This document shows positions 43,033 through 51,268 of a stretch of 64,000 nucleotides of DNA, piece by piece (positions within the stretch are counted from its first letter, which is position 1; each line of letters opens with the position of its first letter). This stretch comes from Microthrixaceae bacterium (GTDB lineage: Bacteria > Actinomycetota > Acidimicrobiia > Acidimicrobiales > Acidimicrobilacustridaceae). The stretch is from the NCBI GenBank assembly GCA_947449015.1, contig CANFQA010000003.1:1-64000 (forward strand), in the 5' to 3' direction. The notes under the pieces are model-generated. The model had not been told where the DNA came from and did not search any database. It saw only the letters and a program-made list of their open reading frames with translations. The position numbers and the translations under genes are program-made.

Positions 43033-44330
43033 CCCGTTTACTTTCGATCATGGGAAGCGGTGAGACGTCGCCGACAATGGTGAAACCTCATCGCGAGGTG
43101 TTCGAGCAGCTGTCGGCATCGTCACCCATTGATGGTGCGCCTGTTCCATCGATCTTTCTCGATACGCCATTTGGTTTTCAGGAGAACGCCAGCGAACTCT
43201 CGGCGAAAACAGTCGGGTACTTCAAGGTTTCACTCAACCGCGACGTGGATGTCGCGGGTCTCTGTGATGTTGCGACCGCGACGACATTCGAGCGTGAGGT
43301 GGCATTCAACGCGATTCGCCAGGCCAGATTCGTTTTTGCCGGGCCAGGTAGTCCCACCTACGCGCTGCGGCAGTGGGTCGGGACACCACTTCCGGAACTG
43401 CTTGCGGAGAAATTGCAGACCGACGGGGCCGTGACATTTTCGAGTGCGGCCGCACTCACACTGGGCATCAGCACAGTCCCGGTCTACGAGATCTACAAGT
43501 CAGGAGCGGATCCGTACTGGCTCGAGGGTCTCGATCTGTTGACGCCGATCGGTCTGCCTGTTGCGGTCATCCCGCATTACAACAACACCGAGGGTGGCCA
43601 TCATGACACCCGGTTCTGTTATCTGGGAGAACGACGCCTGAAGATGATGGAAGCGCTTCTCCCCGAAGGCGCATTCGTACTCGGTGTCGATGAGCACACT
43701 GGCGTGATCCTTGATCTCGACGCGGACACGGCGAAGATCGTGGGACTCGGTGTCCTCACGATTCGTCGCAACGGCGTCTCAATGGAGATCCCCACCGGCG
43801 AGACCGTGCCGATTGATGTGTTGCGAGAAGGCCCGACAGGCTCTTCATCAAAAGCAACGGGTCAAAGCGTTTCGTCGCCCGAGCCTGCTGTTGCCGAACA
43901 TTCAGTTGCCGCGACTGCGTCGAAAAAGATCGAAGCCTCGTTGGCGGCAGACGTGGACCGCTGCAGTACCGAGTTTGATCGTTCCATGGAACAACGCGAT
44001 GCAGCCGGTGCGGTTGCCGCCACCCTCGATCTCGATGATGCGATTCGCGGCTGGTCCGCCGACACGCTTCAAAGCGATGAAATGGACAAAGCGCGAGCGC
44101 TGTTGCGATCAATGATCGTTCGACTCGGCGAAGCGTCAAAGGGCGGACTCACTGATCCACGAGAGGTCGTGGGTCCGCTCGTCGAGATTGCGCTGTCGGC
44201 TCGTTCAGAGGTTCGTCTGGCGAAGCTCTACGACTTGTCGGATCAGATTCGTGACGGTCTCGCAGATGCTGGAGTCGAGGTTCGCGACACCGCCGATGGG
44301 CAGGTCTGGGAACTGATCAAGCCTGAGTGA
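43029..44330 (+). CDS. S51-peptidase-like domain fused to a CysS-type C-terminal domain
   Basis: A 433-residue two-part protein. Residues 1-250 resemble peptidase S51 / cyanophycinase-type class I amidotransferase folds: MGSGETSPT, GPGSPTYALRQW, a nucleophile-turn-like FSSAAALTLG, IPHYNNTEGGHHDTR and GVDEHTGVI. A flexible linker of about 40 residues follows. The last 60 residues (VVGPLVEIALSARSEVRLAK, then LSDQIRDGLADAGVEVRDT, then VWELI) match the end of cysteinyl-tRNA synthetase, a domain now also seen in CysS/YqeB-type proteins. No HIGH or KMSKS catalytic motif is present, so it is not a tRNA synthetase. Its stop directly abuts the convergent permease stop. Confidence 0.78.
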   Translation: MTRLLSIMGSGETSPTMVKPHREVFEQLSASSPIDGAPVPSIFLDTPFGFQENASELSAKTVGYFKVSLNRDVDVAGLCDVATATTFEREVAFNAIRQARFVFAGPGSPTYALRQWVGTPLPELLAEKLQTDGAVTFSSAAALTLGISTVPVYEIYKSGADPYWLEGLDLLTPIGLPVAVIPHYNNTEGGHHDTRFCYLGERRLKMMEALLPEGAFVLGVDEHTGVILDLDADTAKIVGLGVLTIRRNGVSMEIPTGETVPIDVLREGPTGSSSKATGQSVSSPEPAVAEHSVAATASKKIEASLAADVDRCSTEFDRSMEQRDAAGAVAATLDLDDAIRGWSADTLQSDEMDKARALLRSMIVRLGEASKGGLTDPREVVGPLVEIALSARSEVRLAKLYDLSDQIRDGLADAGVEVRDTADGQVWELIKPE

Positions 44331-45167
44331 TCAGTGGATCATTCCGCCGGCGTTGCCGCGGCCGCGGGCACCAGTCACCGTGTAGACGACGATAAAAACG
44401 AATGCGGCCAGCAGGATGATTGCCGCTCCCGATGAGATGTCGGCGTGGTAGCTGATGACCATGCCGACGGCTCCGCAGGCTGCTCCTACAAGGGGGGCAA
44501 TCACGAGCATGCGGGCAAACGAGTTCGTCACCATGCGGGCGATAACCGCCGGGGTCACAAGCAGCGCACTGATGAGTAGAACACCGACGATCTTCATGGT
44601 GAAGAGAATGGTGACGGCGAGCATGAGCATGAGTAGTGCTTCCATGCGGCCGACATTGACGCCGGTGACATCGGCAACTTCCGGATCGAATGTTGCGAAA
44701 AGAAGCTTCCGGTAAAAGGCGCTGATGATGGCAACAGTGAGCACCCCAACGCACGCGACGGCGATGACCTCAAGCGTCGTGACACCGAGGATGGATCCGA
44801 AAAGGACCGCTTCGATCGACCGCTTTGCCTGTCCGAAAACATTCGAGAGTGCGAGACCGAGCGCGAACGACGCAGTGGTGATCACGCCGATGGCGGCATC
44901 GGCGCCGATCTTTCCGCGGCGGGCAACCCGGCCGATCATGAGCGCAGAAAGAAGACCCCACATTCCGGCGCCGAGGTAGAAGTTCACACCGAGAACCGCG
45001 CTGGCCGCAGCGCCGCCGAAGATGGAATGAGAGAGTCCGTGGCCGATGTAACTCATGCTGCGCAAGACGACGTAGACGCCGACGAGGCCGCAGATGGCCC
45101 CGGCGAGTGTGGCCACCATGAATCCATTGCGGAAGAACTCAAACTGGAAAGGCTCGAACAGTGTCAT
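44331..45167 (-). CDS. Zn/Mn ABC transporter permease
   Basis: A 278-residue membrane protein of the ZnuB/MntB family with about eight helices. Conserved segments are GLVGVYVVLRSMSYIGHGLSHS, GRVARRGKIGADAAIGV and DVTGVNVGRMEALLMLML. It imports Zn or Mn with the ATPase and binding protein encoded upstream. It overlaps the ATPase gene by four bases. Its stop codon touches the stop of the convergent S51-like gene with no spare base, so the two transcripts must end inside each other. Confidence 0.92.
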   Translation of the reverse strand: MTLFEPFQFEFFRNGFMVATLAGAICGLVGVYVVLRSMSYIGHGLSHSIFGGAAASAVLGVNFYLGAGMWGLLSALMIGRVARRGKIGADAAIGVITTASFALGLALSNVFGQAKRSIEAVLFGSILGVTTLEVIAVACVGVLTVAIISAFYRKLLFATFDPEVADVTGVNVGRMEALLMLMLAVTILFTMKIVGVLLISALLVTPAVIARMVTNSFARMLVIAPLVGAACGAVGMVISYHADISSGAAIILLAAFVFIVVYTVTGARGRGNAGGMIH

Positions 45168-45913
45168 TCGGATCCCATCGGGCTGTCGGTGACCAGGAGC
45201 ATGCCGCCGTGTTCAAGGACTTCCATGGGCGCTCCGTAGGTGCGTTCGAGAACCGACGATGTGAGAACTTCGGCAGGAGTTCCGACGGCGATGAGTTCGC
45301 GATTGACGCAAGCGATGCGCGGGAGATGAGCGGCAAGGCCGTTGATGTCATGAGTGGAGAGCACGACCGAGGTGCCGCTGCGATGGAGATCGGTAAGGAG
45401 GTGGACGACCTCGTGGCGGGTGCGCACATCGACACCGGAGGTCGGCTCATCGAGAACGAGCAGTTCAGGCTCGCGATGGAGGGCGCGGGCGAGGAACACC
45501 CGCTGCTGCTGGCCGCCAGAAAGTTCGCGGATGTGCCGGTCTTCGAAACCGCCGAGTCCCAGTTGGTCAAGCAGTTCAGACACCCGCTGGCGTTCCGACT
45601 TGGTGGAACGCTGTCGATACCACTTGGCTGCCGCCGCCATCAGCACGACCTCGCTCACGGTGATGGGGAAATTCCAGTTGACCGTTTCGACCTGAGGAAC
45701 GTACGCGATCCGAAGTCCAGCTCGGCGCCGCACCACGCCCTCGGTGGGTCGGAGATTTCCAAGGACTAAACGCAGCAGCGTGGTCTTTCCCGATCCGGAA
45801 GGGCCAATAACCCCGAGGAATGCGCCTTCATCAATCGTCAAGTGGACATGCTCAAGAACGGTCGGTCCGCCGTACGAGTGTGAGATTCCGTCGAGTTCGA
45901 CCAAGCTTGTCAT
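45164..45913 (-). CDS. Zn/Mn ABC transporter ATP-binding protein
   Basis: A 249-residue ATPase: Walker A GPSGSGKTT, signature LSGGQQQR, Walker B LLVLDEP and a switch His in STHDING. It matches the ZnuC/MntA group in sequence and context. It overlaps the binding-protein gene and the permease gene by four bases each, so the three subunits are made in step. Confidence 0.93.
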   Translation of the reverse strand: MTSLVELDGISHSYGGPTVLEHVHLTIDEGAFLGVIGPSGSGKTTLLRLVLGNLRPTEGVVRRRAGLRIAYVPQVETVNWNFPITVSEVVLMAAAAKWYRQRSTKSERQRVSELLDQLGLGGFEDRHIRELSGGQQQRVFLARALHREPELLVLDEPTSGVDVRTRHEVVHLLTDLHRSGTSVVLSTHDINGLAAHLPRIACVNRELIAVGTPAEVLTSSVLERTYGAPMEVLEHGGMLLVTDSPMGSE

Positions 45914-46986
45914 TGCGGATATTTGGCGTTGTCGGGTGCGACGTCAGCGATGTCGAGACCGCTGAGAGCCGTTGCATCGCCGCCAAGAGCTTCGATCATG
46001 GTCACGTAATCGAATTGCATGAGTCCGAGATACGAGTGTTTGGCATCTCCGGGTTCACCAAGAAGGTCATCGTCACGAAGAACGTCGACGTAGGTGACCC
46101 CGGTCTCGCGGCCGATCTGCTGGAGCACCGCGCTCGGGAAGACTTCGGAGCCGAAGATCGCTCTGACTTTGGAGCTCTTGACCTGAGCGATCAGATCGGC
46201 GACTTCGCGCGGTGTGGGTTCGGCAAAATCTGAAGGTTGGATAGCTCCAAGAATCTGCCATCCGTAGTCGTTGGCGAAGTAGGCGTAGGCGTCGTGATAG
46301 GTGAGCAGCTTGCGATCGTCGGCGGGAAGGGTTGCGCTCGCAGTCACCACGGCAGCGTCAAGCTCGTCAATTTTGGCCGTATAGGCGGCCGCATTCGACG
46401 TATATGACACGGCATTGGCCGGATCCATTTTCACGAGCACATCACGAATGAGGGTGACGTATCTGGCGGCAAGTTTCGGGTCAGTCCAAAGATGGGGATT
46501 GGGCTTGCCGCCATCGACGGGAAACGAGAAGTCGTAGATGTAGTCCTCAACGGGCAACACGGCCGTCCCGAGTTGACAGAGAGCGGCAGATTTCGGGAGG
46601 TTCGTCGCCGCAAGTTCTTTTGTCGGTTCCTCAAGAACGAGTCCGTTCGCGAAGACCACATCGGTAGCCGCGAGCGTTGCCGCCACGCTTGGCGAGGGTT
46701 CAAATGTGTGCGAGTTGGTGCCCTCGGGGACGATTCCGGTGATCTTCGCGAGTCCGCCGGCGATATTGGCAACGATTGACGTGATCGGAGCGACAGTGGT
46801 TGCGATGTTGAGAGTTGAGCCGGCCGGAATGGTCTGTCCAGAGAGGCATTCCGCCAGAGCCTTGCCCTGAATATCGCCAGTTTGGCCAGTTGCGTCGTTC
46901 CCGGATGTCGAGGAACACCCGCCGATGATCGCCAGCGCCAAAATGGCGCCCGCGACGCAAGAAAGGGTGTTTCGCGGTGAAGTCAC
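45910..46986 (-). CDS. Zn/Mn-binding lipoprotein of the ABC importer
   Basis: A 358-residue cluster-9 binding protein. A signal peptide ends at lipobox Cys24 (IIGGC). Likely metal ligands are the His in NSHTFEPSPS, the His in NPHLWTDP and the His in TYHDAYAYF, with an acidic fourth ligand near FGSEVFP or DVLRDDDL. There is no His-rich loop of the kind common in ZnuA, so Mn and Zn are both possible. The GTG start is six bases after TAGGGT, so the operon message is leaderless. No Zur or MntR box was recognised. Confidence 0.92.
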   Translation of the reverse strand: MTSPRNTLSCVAGAILALAIIGGCSSTSGNDATGQTGDIQGKALAECLSGQTIPAGSTLNIATTVAPITSIVANIAGGLAKITGIVPEGTNSHTFEPSPSVAATLAATDVVFANGLVLEEPTKELAATNLPKSAALCQLGTAVLPVEDYIYDFSFPVDGGKPNPHLWTDPKLAARYVTLIRDVLVKMDPANAVSYTSNAAAYTAKIDELDAAVVTASATLPADDRKLLTYHDAYAYFANDYGWQILGAIQPSDFAEPTPREVADLIAQVKSSKVRAIFGSEVFPSAVLQQIGRETGVTYVDVLRDDDLLGEPGDAKHSYLGLMQFDYVTMIEALGGDATALSGLDIADVAPDNAKYPQ

Positions 46987-46992
46987 CGCAAT

Positions 46993-46998
46993 ACCCTA
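46993..46998 (-). promoter_or_regulatory. Leaderless -10 hexamer for the metal ABC operon
   Basis: TAGGGT on the minus strand, six bases before the GTG at 46986. Confidence 0.6.
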
Positions 46999-47186
46999 CC
47001 GAAGTGATCGCGGATGCTCGGGTCCGTGTGTCGAGAAACCGGAAGATCTGGAGCGGTCCTTCTGCTTGCCCACCTTCGCTGGCGACCTTCCGGCGCTACT
47101 TGGGATCCCATCCACCAGAAGGGGGTTCTCCATCGCCCGTGCGGAGTATCTGCGTTGATCGGGCCATCGGTGACTCTGTCGCTGCG

Positions 47187-47192
47187 TACCCT
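47187..47192 (+). promoter_or_regulatory. Possible -10 element for the small membrane protein gene
   Basis: TACCCT lies 78 bases before the ATG at 47270. A start near 47199 would put the hairpin at 47209-47240 at the very 5' end of the message. Confidence 0.35.
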
Positions 47193-47208
47193 CCGATTCA
47201 TCGGTTGC

Positions 47209-47240
47209 CGGTGCACTGCGCTGTGCAGTGCAGTGCACCG
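47209..47240. repeat. Inverted repeat with 11-bp perfect arms upstream of 47270
   Basis: CGGTGCACTGC and its exact complement are separated by ten bases that hold another partial copy (GTGCAGT). It lies in the 283-base region between divergent genes, 30 bases before the start at 47270. It could be an RNA hairpin in the leader or a DNA operator. Otherwise I see nothing coding in 46999-47269. Confidence 0.5.
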
Positions 47241-47269
47241 ATCGCCGCCCCCGATGAAAGGTGATCATC

Positions 47270-47758
47270 ATGTCCAATGTTCCTCCGCCGCCCTCGGCCC
47301 CGCAGTACGCAGCTGCTCAGCCTGCACCGCAGAACTCAGCACCGGCACCACGCCGTGCCGGGGTCTGGATCGCCGTCGCGGCTGTTGTCGCGCTGGTTGT
47401 CGGGGTTGGTGTCGGTGTTGCCGCGGCGCAACCATCCAAGAACTCGGTTGCTGATCAGCGCAACGCCGCGCAGTCTCAGGTCAGGGATCTTCAGGCGAGT
47501 CTGACCTCGGCACAGAGCAGTGCTTCAACGAGTTCAGGAGCACGAGACAAGTGCTCGAAGGCAGCTGCTGACGCCAAGGATCTCATTGCCCAGCATGAGA
47601 ACCTCTGGGCTGACTTCAGTACCTACATGTCATCGCCGTCAGGTTCTGGAGCAGAGGCAGAGATCGTCCTGCACATGGACTCCCAGCAGCAGACGATGAT
47701 CACCCAGCGTGATGTCGTGAACGAGGAACTTGCAGCCTGTCGCGCTGCAGTGGGCTGA
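47270..47758 (+). CDS. Small membrane protein with coiled-coil domain, unknown function
   Basis: A 162-residue protein with a Pro/Ala/Gln-rich cytoplasmic start (about 30 residues), one membrane helix (GVWIAVAAVVALVVGVGVGVA) and an external helical domain (SVADQRNAAQSQVRDLQASLTS). Two cysteines (in KCSK and ACRA) near its two ends could form a disulfide. I do not recognise the family. A ribosome site (AAAGGTGAT) precedes ATG 47270. It lies alone, with an inverted repeat in its leader, and ends 28 bases before a convergent gene. Confidence 0.7.
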   Translation: MSNVPPPPSAPQYAAAQPAPQNSAPAPRRAGVWIAVAAVVALVVGVGVGVAAAQPSKNSVADQRNAAQSQVRDLQASLTSAQSSASTSSGARDKCSKAAADAKDLIAQHENLWADFSTYMSSPSGSGAEAEIVLHMDSQQQTMITQRDVVNEELAACRAAVG

Positions 47759-47786
47759 GCTGATCAGCCTCTGATCCGAGCGTTGC

Positions 47787-49055
47787 CTAGCGACAGGTTG
47801 TCACTCGGGTGACACCGGGTGTGGGCTCAGCGGTCTGTGCTTTCGGCTGATGAGTGGCCCAATCGGTCACGCTGATGCGGATCTCAGCAGAGTCACTCGG
47901 CGTGTCTCCGACGATGTCGAGTCGGAGACACGAGGTACCGGTCAGGCCAATCCAGGTGACGTAGTGATCGCCGCCCCAGCCCTCGCCAGCCATGCGGGCG
48001 AGGGCTGGGGCCAGCGAGGTGCTGAGCATCTCGGTGAGACCAAGTTCCCCAAGGGTGTCATTGGCAACTGCTGGGCGATCGGCTGGGGGAATGCTGAGCG
48101 CAATGGGTTCTTCGCCGGCGAGGTATTTGGCTGGATGAATGATCTGCTCCGAACTTGCGGGAGGTGAGCGGTAGGCATTGTCGATCGCTGCAGCACCGCC
48201 GTTCGCAGTGATGCTGGTGACGAAGTCGAAGCCCAGGGTGTAGGGCGATTCGATGATCTGAATCACCGAGGTCGGGGCATCAACACCAGTTCGGGTCAAC
48301 GCAAAGCGACGCTCCTCGGTGAGTGCTTCTGCTCGTTCGGTGGGCGAACGCGAGGCCGTCCACGCATGATCAACCCAGGTTGCGGTTCCCTCCACCAATG
48401 CTTGGAAACCGAATTGCTGATCTGAATTGGCGGAGTCGAGTTCTGGACGGTTCAGATCAAACCATTGGTCATCGAGCGCGTGGGTGAGCTCATGAGCCAA
48501 CGTCGTTTGAGTGAACGCATTGAGTTCAGTTCCCCGGATGACGAGCGCCTTGGACGATGGGTCGTAGAAGCCGATCACTCCTTGGGTCAGCGATGCTCGC
48601 GAAAGTGTGACGAGATCGGTGTCAGCGGGAATGACACCGAGTGCCTTGAGGGAGGTTTCCTGTTGTCGAAGAGCAGGAATCCCAGTAGCGAAATCATCGA
48701 GTAGCCGTGAGACGAAGGTCGCGTCGTTGACCAACTCGAACTTGACGGTTGTTTTGAACGGAAGCGCTCGCGTTGATTCAACGAACCGCGCGACCTCGGT
48801 TACCCCTGCATCGAAAACGGGATCTCCTGTGGGACTGACCGGATGCTCGAGAGGTTCGATACTCGGGACACTCGGCGAACTCGTTACCGATGAACTTGTG
48901 TCGTTGTTGGCGTTGGGTCCATCCGATGTCGTAAGGCGGATCGCCAACACTGCGACCACCACGAGGACCGCAAAAAGAACGGCAACCGCCGGAGCGAAAG
49001 CGTGCAGTGCAGACGGCCGTGGCTCCTGGGGAGTCGGCTGCTCAGCCATTGGCAT
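47787..49055 (-). CDS. Membrane-anchored zinc metallopeptidase (gluzincin-like)
   Basis: A 422-residue protein from ATG 49055 (420 from the ATG two codons on, which has GAGG eight bases upstream). One N-terminal membrane helix (about residues 19-42) is followed by a Ser/Thr/Pro linker and a large external domain. Zinc ligands look complete: HELTH at 188-192 and a downstream acid, Glu222 in ALVEGTATW. The spacing fits a gluzincin. A family name cannot be given with confidence. The preceding DNA (49056-49184) has no gene; it carries a small tandem repeat. Confidence 0.78.
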   Translation of the reverse strand: MPMAEQPTPQEPRPSALHAFAPAVAVLFAVLVVVAVLAIRLTTSDGPNANNDTSSSVTSSPSVPSIEPLEHPVSPTGDPVFDAGVTEVARFVESTRALPFKTTVKFELVNDATFVSRLLDDFATGIPALRQQETSLKALGVIPADTDLVTLSRASLTQGVIGFYDPSSKALVIRGTELNAFTQTTLAHELTHALDDQWFDLNRPELDSANSDQQFGFQALVEGTATWVDHAWTASRSPTERAEALTEERRFALTRTGVDAPTSVIQIIESPYTLGFDFVTSITANGGAAAIDNAYRSPPASSEQIIHPAKYLAGEEPIALSIPPADRPAVANDTLGELGLTEMLSTSLAPALARMAGEGWGGDHYVTWIGLTGTSCLRLDIVGDTPSDSAEIRISVTDWATHQPKAQTAEPTPGVTRVTTCR

Positions 49056-49160
49056 GCCTCGGTTCCGCTCATGATGTGGCGGCGATCGCGCACTTCCGAT
49101 CAGTCTTGGCAACGCTGCAGGCGCTGTCATCGCCAGATGAGGTGAGAAGAACCAATGGCA

Positions 49161-49196
49161 CCAGATCTCTGTCTGTTGCCAGATCTATGTCTGTCG
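49161..49196. repeat. Two tandem 18-bp repeats at the methyltransferase stop codon
   Basis: Two neighbouring 18-base copies that differ at two positions, each beginning CCAGATCT. The second includes the methyltransferase stop codon (49185-49187, minus strand), so the duplication may have added the spare copy downstream of the gene end. Confidence 0.6.
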
Positions 49197-50072
49197 ATAG
49201 GTAGGTAACCAGCTTCGACGTTCCTGCTCGGAGCCACCTGTGATCCGGGTCGCGGGAGCGATGCGCGTGGCTTTTCGGAACGCAACAATTGAGTCGAAGA
49301 AGGTGATCGATCCGATCTCGGTGGAGGCCAGCTTCGCTCGCTTTCCGATGCGCCCTCGATAGGCCCACTTGTTGAGGCCGTCGACCATGGTCTTGGCCAC
49401 TTCAACGATCTGACCCCGACGGCGCAATCCACCTCCATAACTCTCCCAGTACGCGGTCTGGGTGTCTTCGACGACGTAGATCCCGCCCTCGTTCAGTAAC
49501 GGGAGGAGGATGTCGAGACTGGCGCGTTGGTGTTTGGCGATATGGCTCCCGTCATCGAGGACGATGTCGATGCCACCCATTTCGGCAACGACCCGGGTAA
49601 GGAACTCAGGGTCGTCCTGGGATCCAATCCGCACGGGGTTCTCGGGCGTGTCATACGCAGCGCAGGCCGGGTCGATGTCGATGCCGAAGATCGTGGCCTC
49701 CGGTCCGAAATAGGTGCGCCACAACTCCAGCGAACCGCCGCTCAAAACGCCGATCTCAAGCATGCGGATCGGTCGGTTTGGCGATGACCCCGGCATCCCG
49801 GATCGGTACCGCTCGAAGAGTTGGTCATAGATAGGTAGGTAGTGCACCCACTTCATTATCAGTCGGCCGCTGTGGTTCGCATACAACTCGCCGAACTCTC
49901 CAGCAGGAGGTGTCCAGTCGCTGTCGCTCTCGAAGTATTTGAAAATATCGGGGTGACCGAATCGTTGATTGAACTTTCGCCGCAACGACAGTGGAATCAG
50001 CCTTCGTGGATCGAATCGAGGTAGATCGTTACCAAGCTCCGGGAAACGCTTCCTCGAGAATGTGGGGCGCAT
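49185..50072 (-). CDS. Class I SAM-dependent methyltransferase
   Basis: A 295-residue protein with the SAM-binding motif MLEIGVLSGGSLELW, acidic residue in FGIDIDP, and IDIVLDDGSHIAKHQ followed by LLPLLNEGGIYVVEDTQT. This arrangement matches the group often labelled cephalosporin hydroxylase/rhamnosyl O-methyltransferase, whose members often methylate sugars of glycolipids or polysaccharides. It lies near the polysaccharide locus, so glycan O-methylation is a fair guess. ATG 50072 is ten bases after the stop of the flavoprotein gene; no clear ribosome site is seen. Confidence 0.75.
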   Translation of the reverse strand: MRPTFSRKRFPELGNDLPRFDPRRLIPLSLRRKFNQRFGHPDIFKYFESDSDWTPPAGEFGELYANHSGRLIMKWVHYLPIYDQLFERYRSGMPGSSPNRPIRMLEIGVLSGGSLELWRTYFGPEATIFGIDIDPACAAYDTPENPVRIGSQDDPEFLTRVVAEMGGIDIVLDDGSHIAKHQRASLDILLPLLNEGGIYVVEDTQTAYWESYGGGLRRRGQIVEVAKTMVDGLNKWAYRGRIGKRAKLASTEIGSITFFDSIVAFRKATRIAPATRITGGSEQERRSWLPTYRQT

Positions 50073-50082
50073 GAGTGATTGC

Positions 50083-51210
50083 TCAGCTGTTCGATCGGCG
50101 AAGACCACCGTAGAGCACTCGTTGGACGAATGTGCCAAGCAGAAGTCGTTGGGCGATCGGACGAGGGATACGTACCCGCTTTCCGTTGGGCTGCACCACT
50201 GTGAGCCCGTCGGATTGCAGCCCAAGCAGTGAACCCCAGCGGTACGGGGCTGGCTTGAAGTCTCGGAACTTTGACTCGTGTCCAGAAAGAAGTGCTCGCA
50301 CATTGCCCACGATCACTCGGTAGCCCCAGTTGCGGGCAGAGCTGCGCAGTGGATCACTGGCCGCGACATCGCCCACGGCAAAGACATTCGCCTGGCCGAT
50401 GACTCGCAGGTGCGCATCGACTTCGACGAATCCGTCCTCGTCGAGAACGGACGCAGGAAGGAATGACGTGTGGGGTCGGACGGCACCGACGGCCCACAGC
50501 ACGACATCCGCGCTGAACTGCTCCTGTCCGCTCGACCAGTCGATGGGATCAGTGGTCAGTGTGTCGCCGAGGAAACCGGATGGAATCTGAGCTCGGTGCT
50601 CAGGATGTACGGAAACTCCATCGGACGCGAGTCGGCGCACAATCCAGCGACGGACATCTGGATGGAAGCCGGGGAGTGGTTCGTTGCCGCTGTGGAACAG
50701 ATGCACCTCAGCATCGCTGGAGCGGGCGAGGTTGTCGGCAACGCTCACTCCGGTTGCTCCGCCACCAACCACTGCGATTGTCGATGCAGCGGCGAGCTGT
50801 TCATTGACCGCTCCCATGGTGGTGTCGATGGCAGCGAGGTCCTCGATCCGATCGTGGCGCCAGAATCCGTTGCTTACGCCAGTGGCGATCACGAACGCGT
50901 CGTAATTGGCCCGTCGGAGTTCGCCAGTGGAGGTTTCGATCTCGACAGCCGAGTTCTTGAAGTCGGTCTGGACAATTCGACCATGAACGACATCGATGGC
51001 ATCGAGACGGCGGAAGCGGCGGTAGGGGACCAGGTAGGTGCGACGCCAGCGGGGTAGATCAGTGAGGCGAGTGCCCAACTCTTGGCCGCTCACAAGTGCA
51101 GGGCGGGTGGAGACGCCGATGACATGGCATGAGCGGCTGAGTCGTGTGGCCACAAGCACGCCGGTATCGCCAAGGCCGGCAACAAGCACTGTTGGTCGGT
51201 GACTCCCCAT
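50083..51210 (-). CDS. FAD/NAD(P)-dependent oxidoreductase (type II NADH dehydrogenase / AIF-like)
   Basis: A 375-residue two-dinucleotide flavoprotein. An N-terminal FAD loop (VLVAGLGDTGVLVATRL), a central NAD(P) loop (IAVVGGGATGVSVADNLA) and the second FAD strand (NVFAVGDVAAS) are in the usual order. Members pass electrons from NAD(P)H to quinones. The C-terminal basic amphipathic stretch (IPRPIAQRLLLGTFVQRVLYGGLRR) may bind the membrane. ATG 51210 has GGGGA six bases upstream; the open frame to 51459 is not needed. Confidence 0.82.
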   Translation of the reverse strand: MGSHRPTVLVAGLGDTGVLVATRLSRSCHVIGVSTRPALVSGQELGTRLTDLPRWRRTYLVPYRRFRRLDAIDVVHGRIVQTDFKNSAVEIETSTGELRRANYDAFVIATGVSNGFWRHDRIEDLAAIDTTMGAVNEQLAAASTIAVVGGGATGVSVADNLARSSDAEVHLFHSGNEPLPGFHPDVRRWIVRRLASDGVSVHPEHRAQIPSGFLGDTLTTDPIDWSSGQEQFSADVVLWAVGAVRPHTSFLPASVLDEDGFVEVDAHLRVIGQANVFAVGDVAASDPLRSSARNWGYRVIVGNVRALLSGHESKFRDFKPAPYRWGSLLGLQSDGLTVVQPNGKRVRIPRPIAQRLLLGTFVQRVLYGGLRRSNS

Positions 51211-51268
51211 CGTTGTTCCCCGTTCGATCTCGTGTTGCACACAGCTCTTTGCGAGCAGTGGCGTTTTG

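Noticed and set aside
43029-44330. Annotation as cysteinyl-tRNA synthetase or MshC
   Set aside because: Only the last 60 residues resemble CysRS; the HIGH and KMSKS motifs and zinc-binding Cys needed for catalysis are missing.
44331-46986. Calling the ABC importer specifically zinc (ZnuABC)
   Set aside because: The binding protein lacks a His-rich loop and no Zur or MntR site was recognised, so zinc and manganese cannot be separated from sequence alone.
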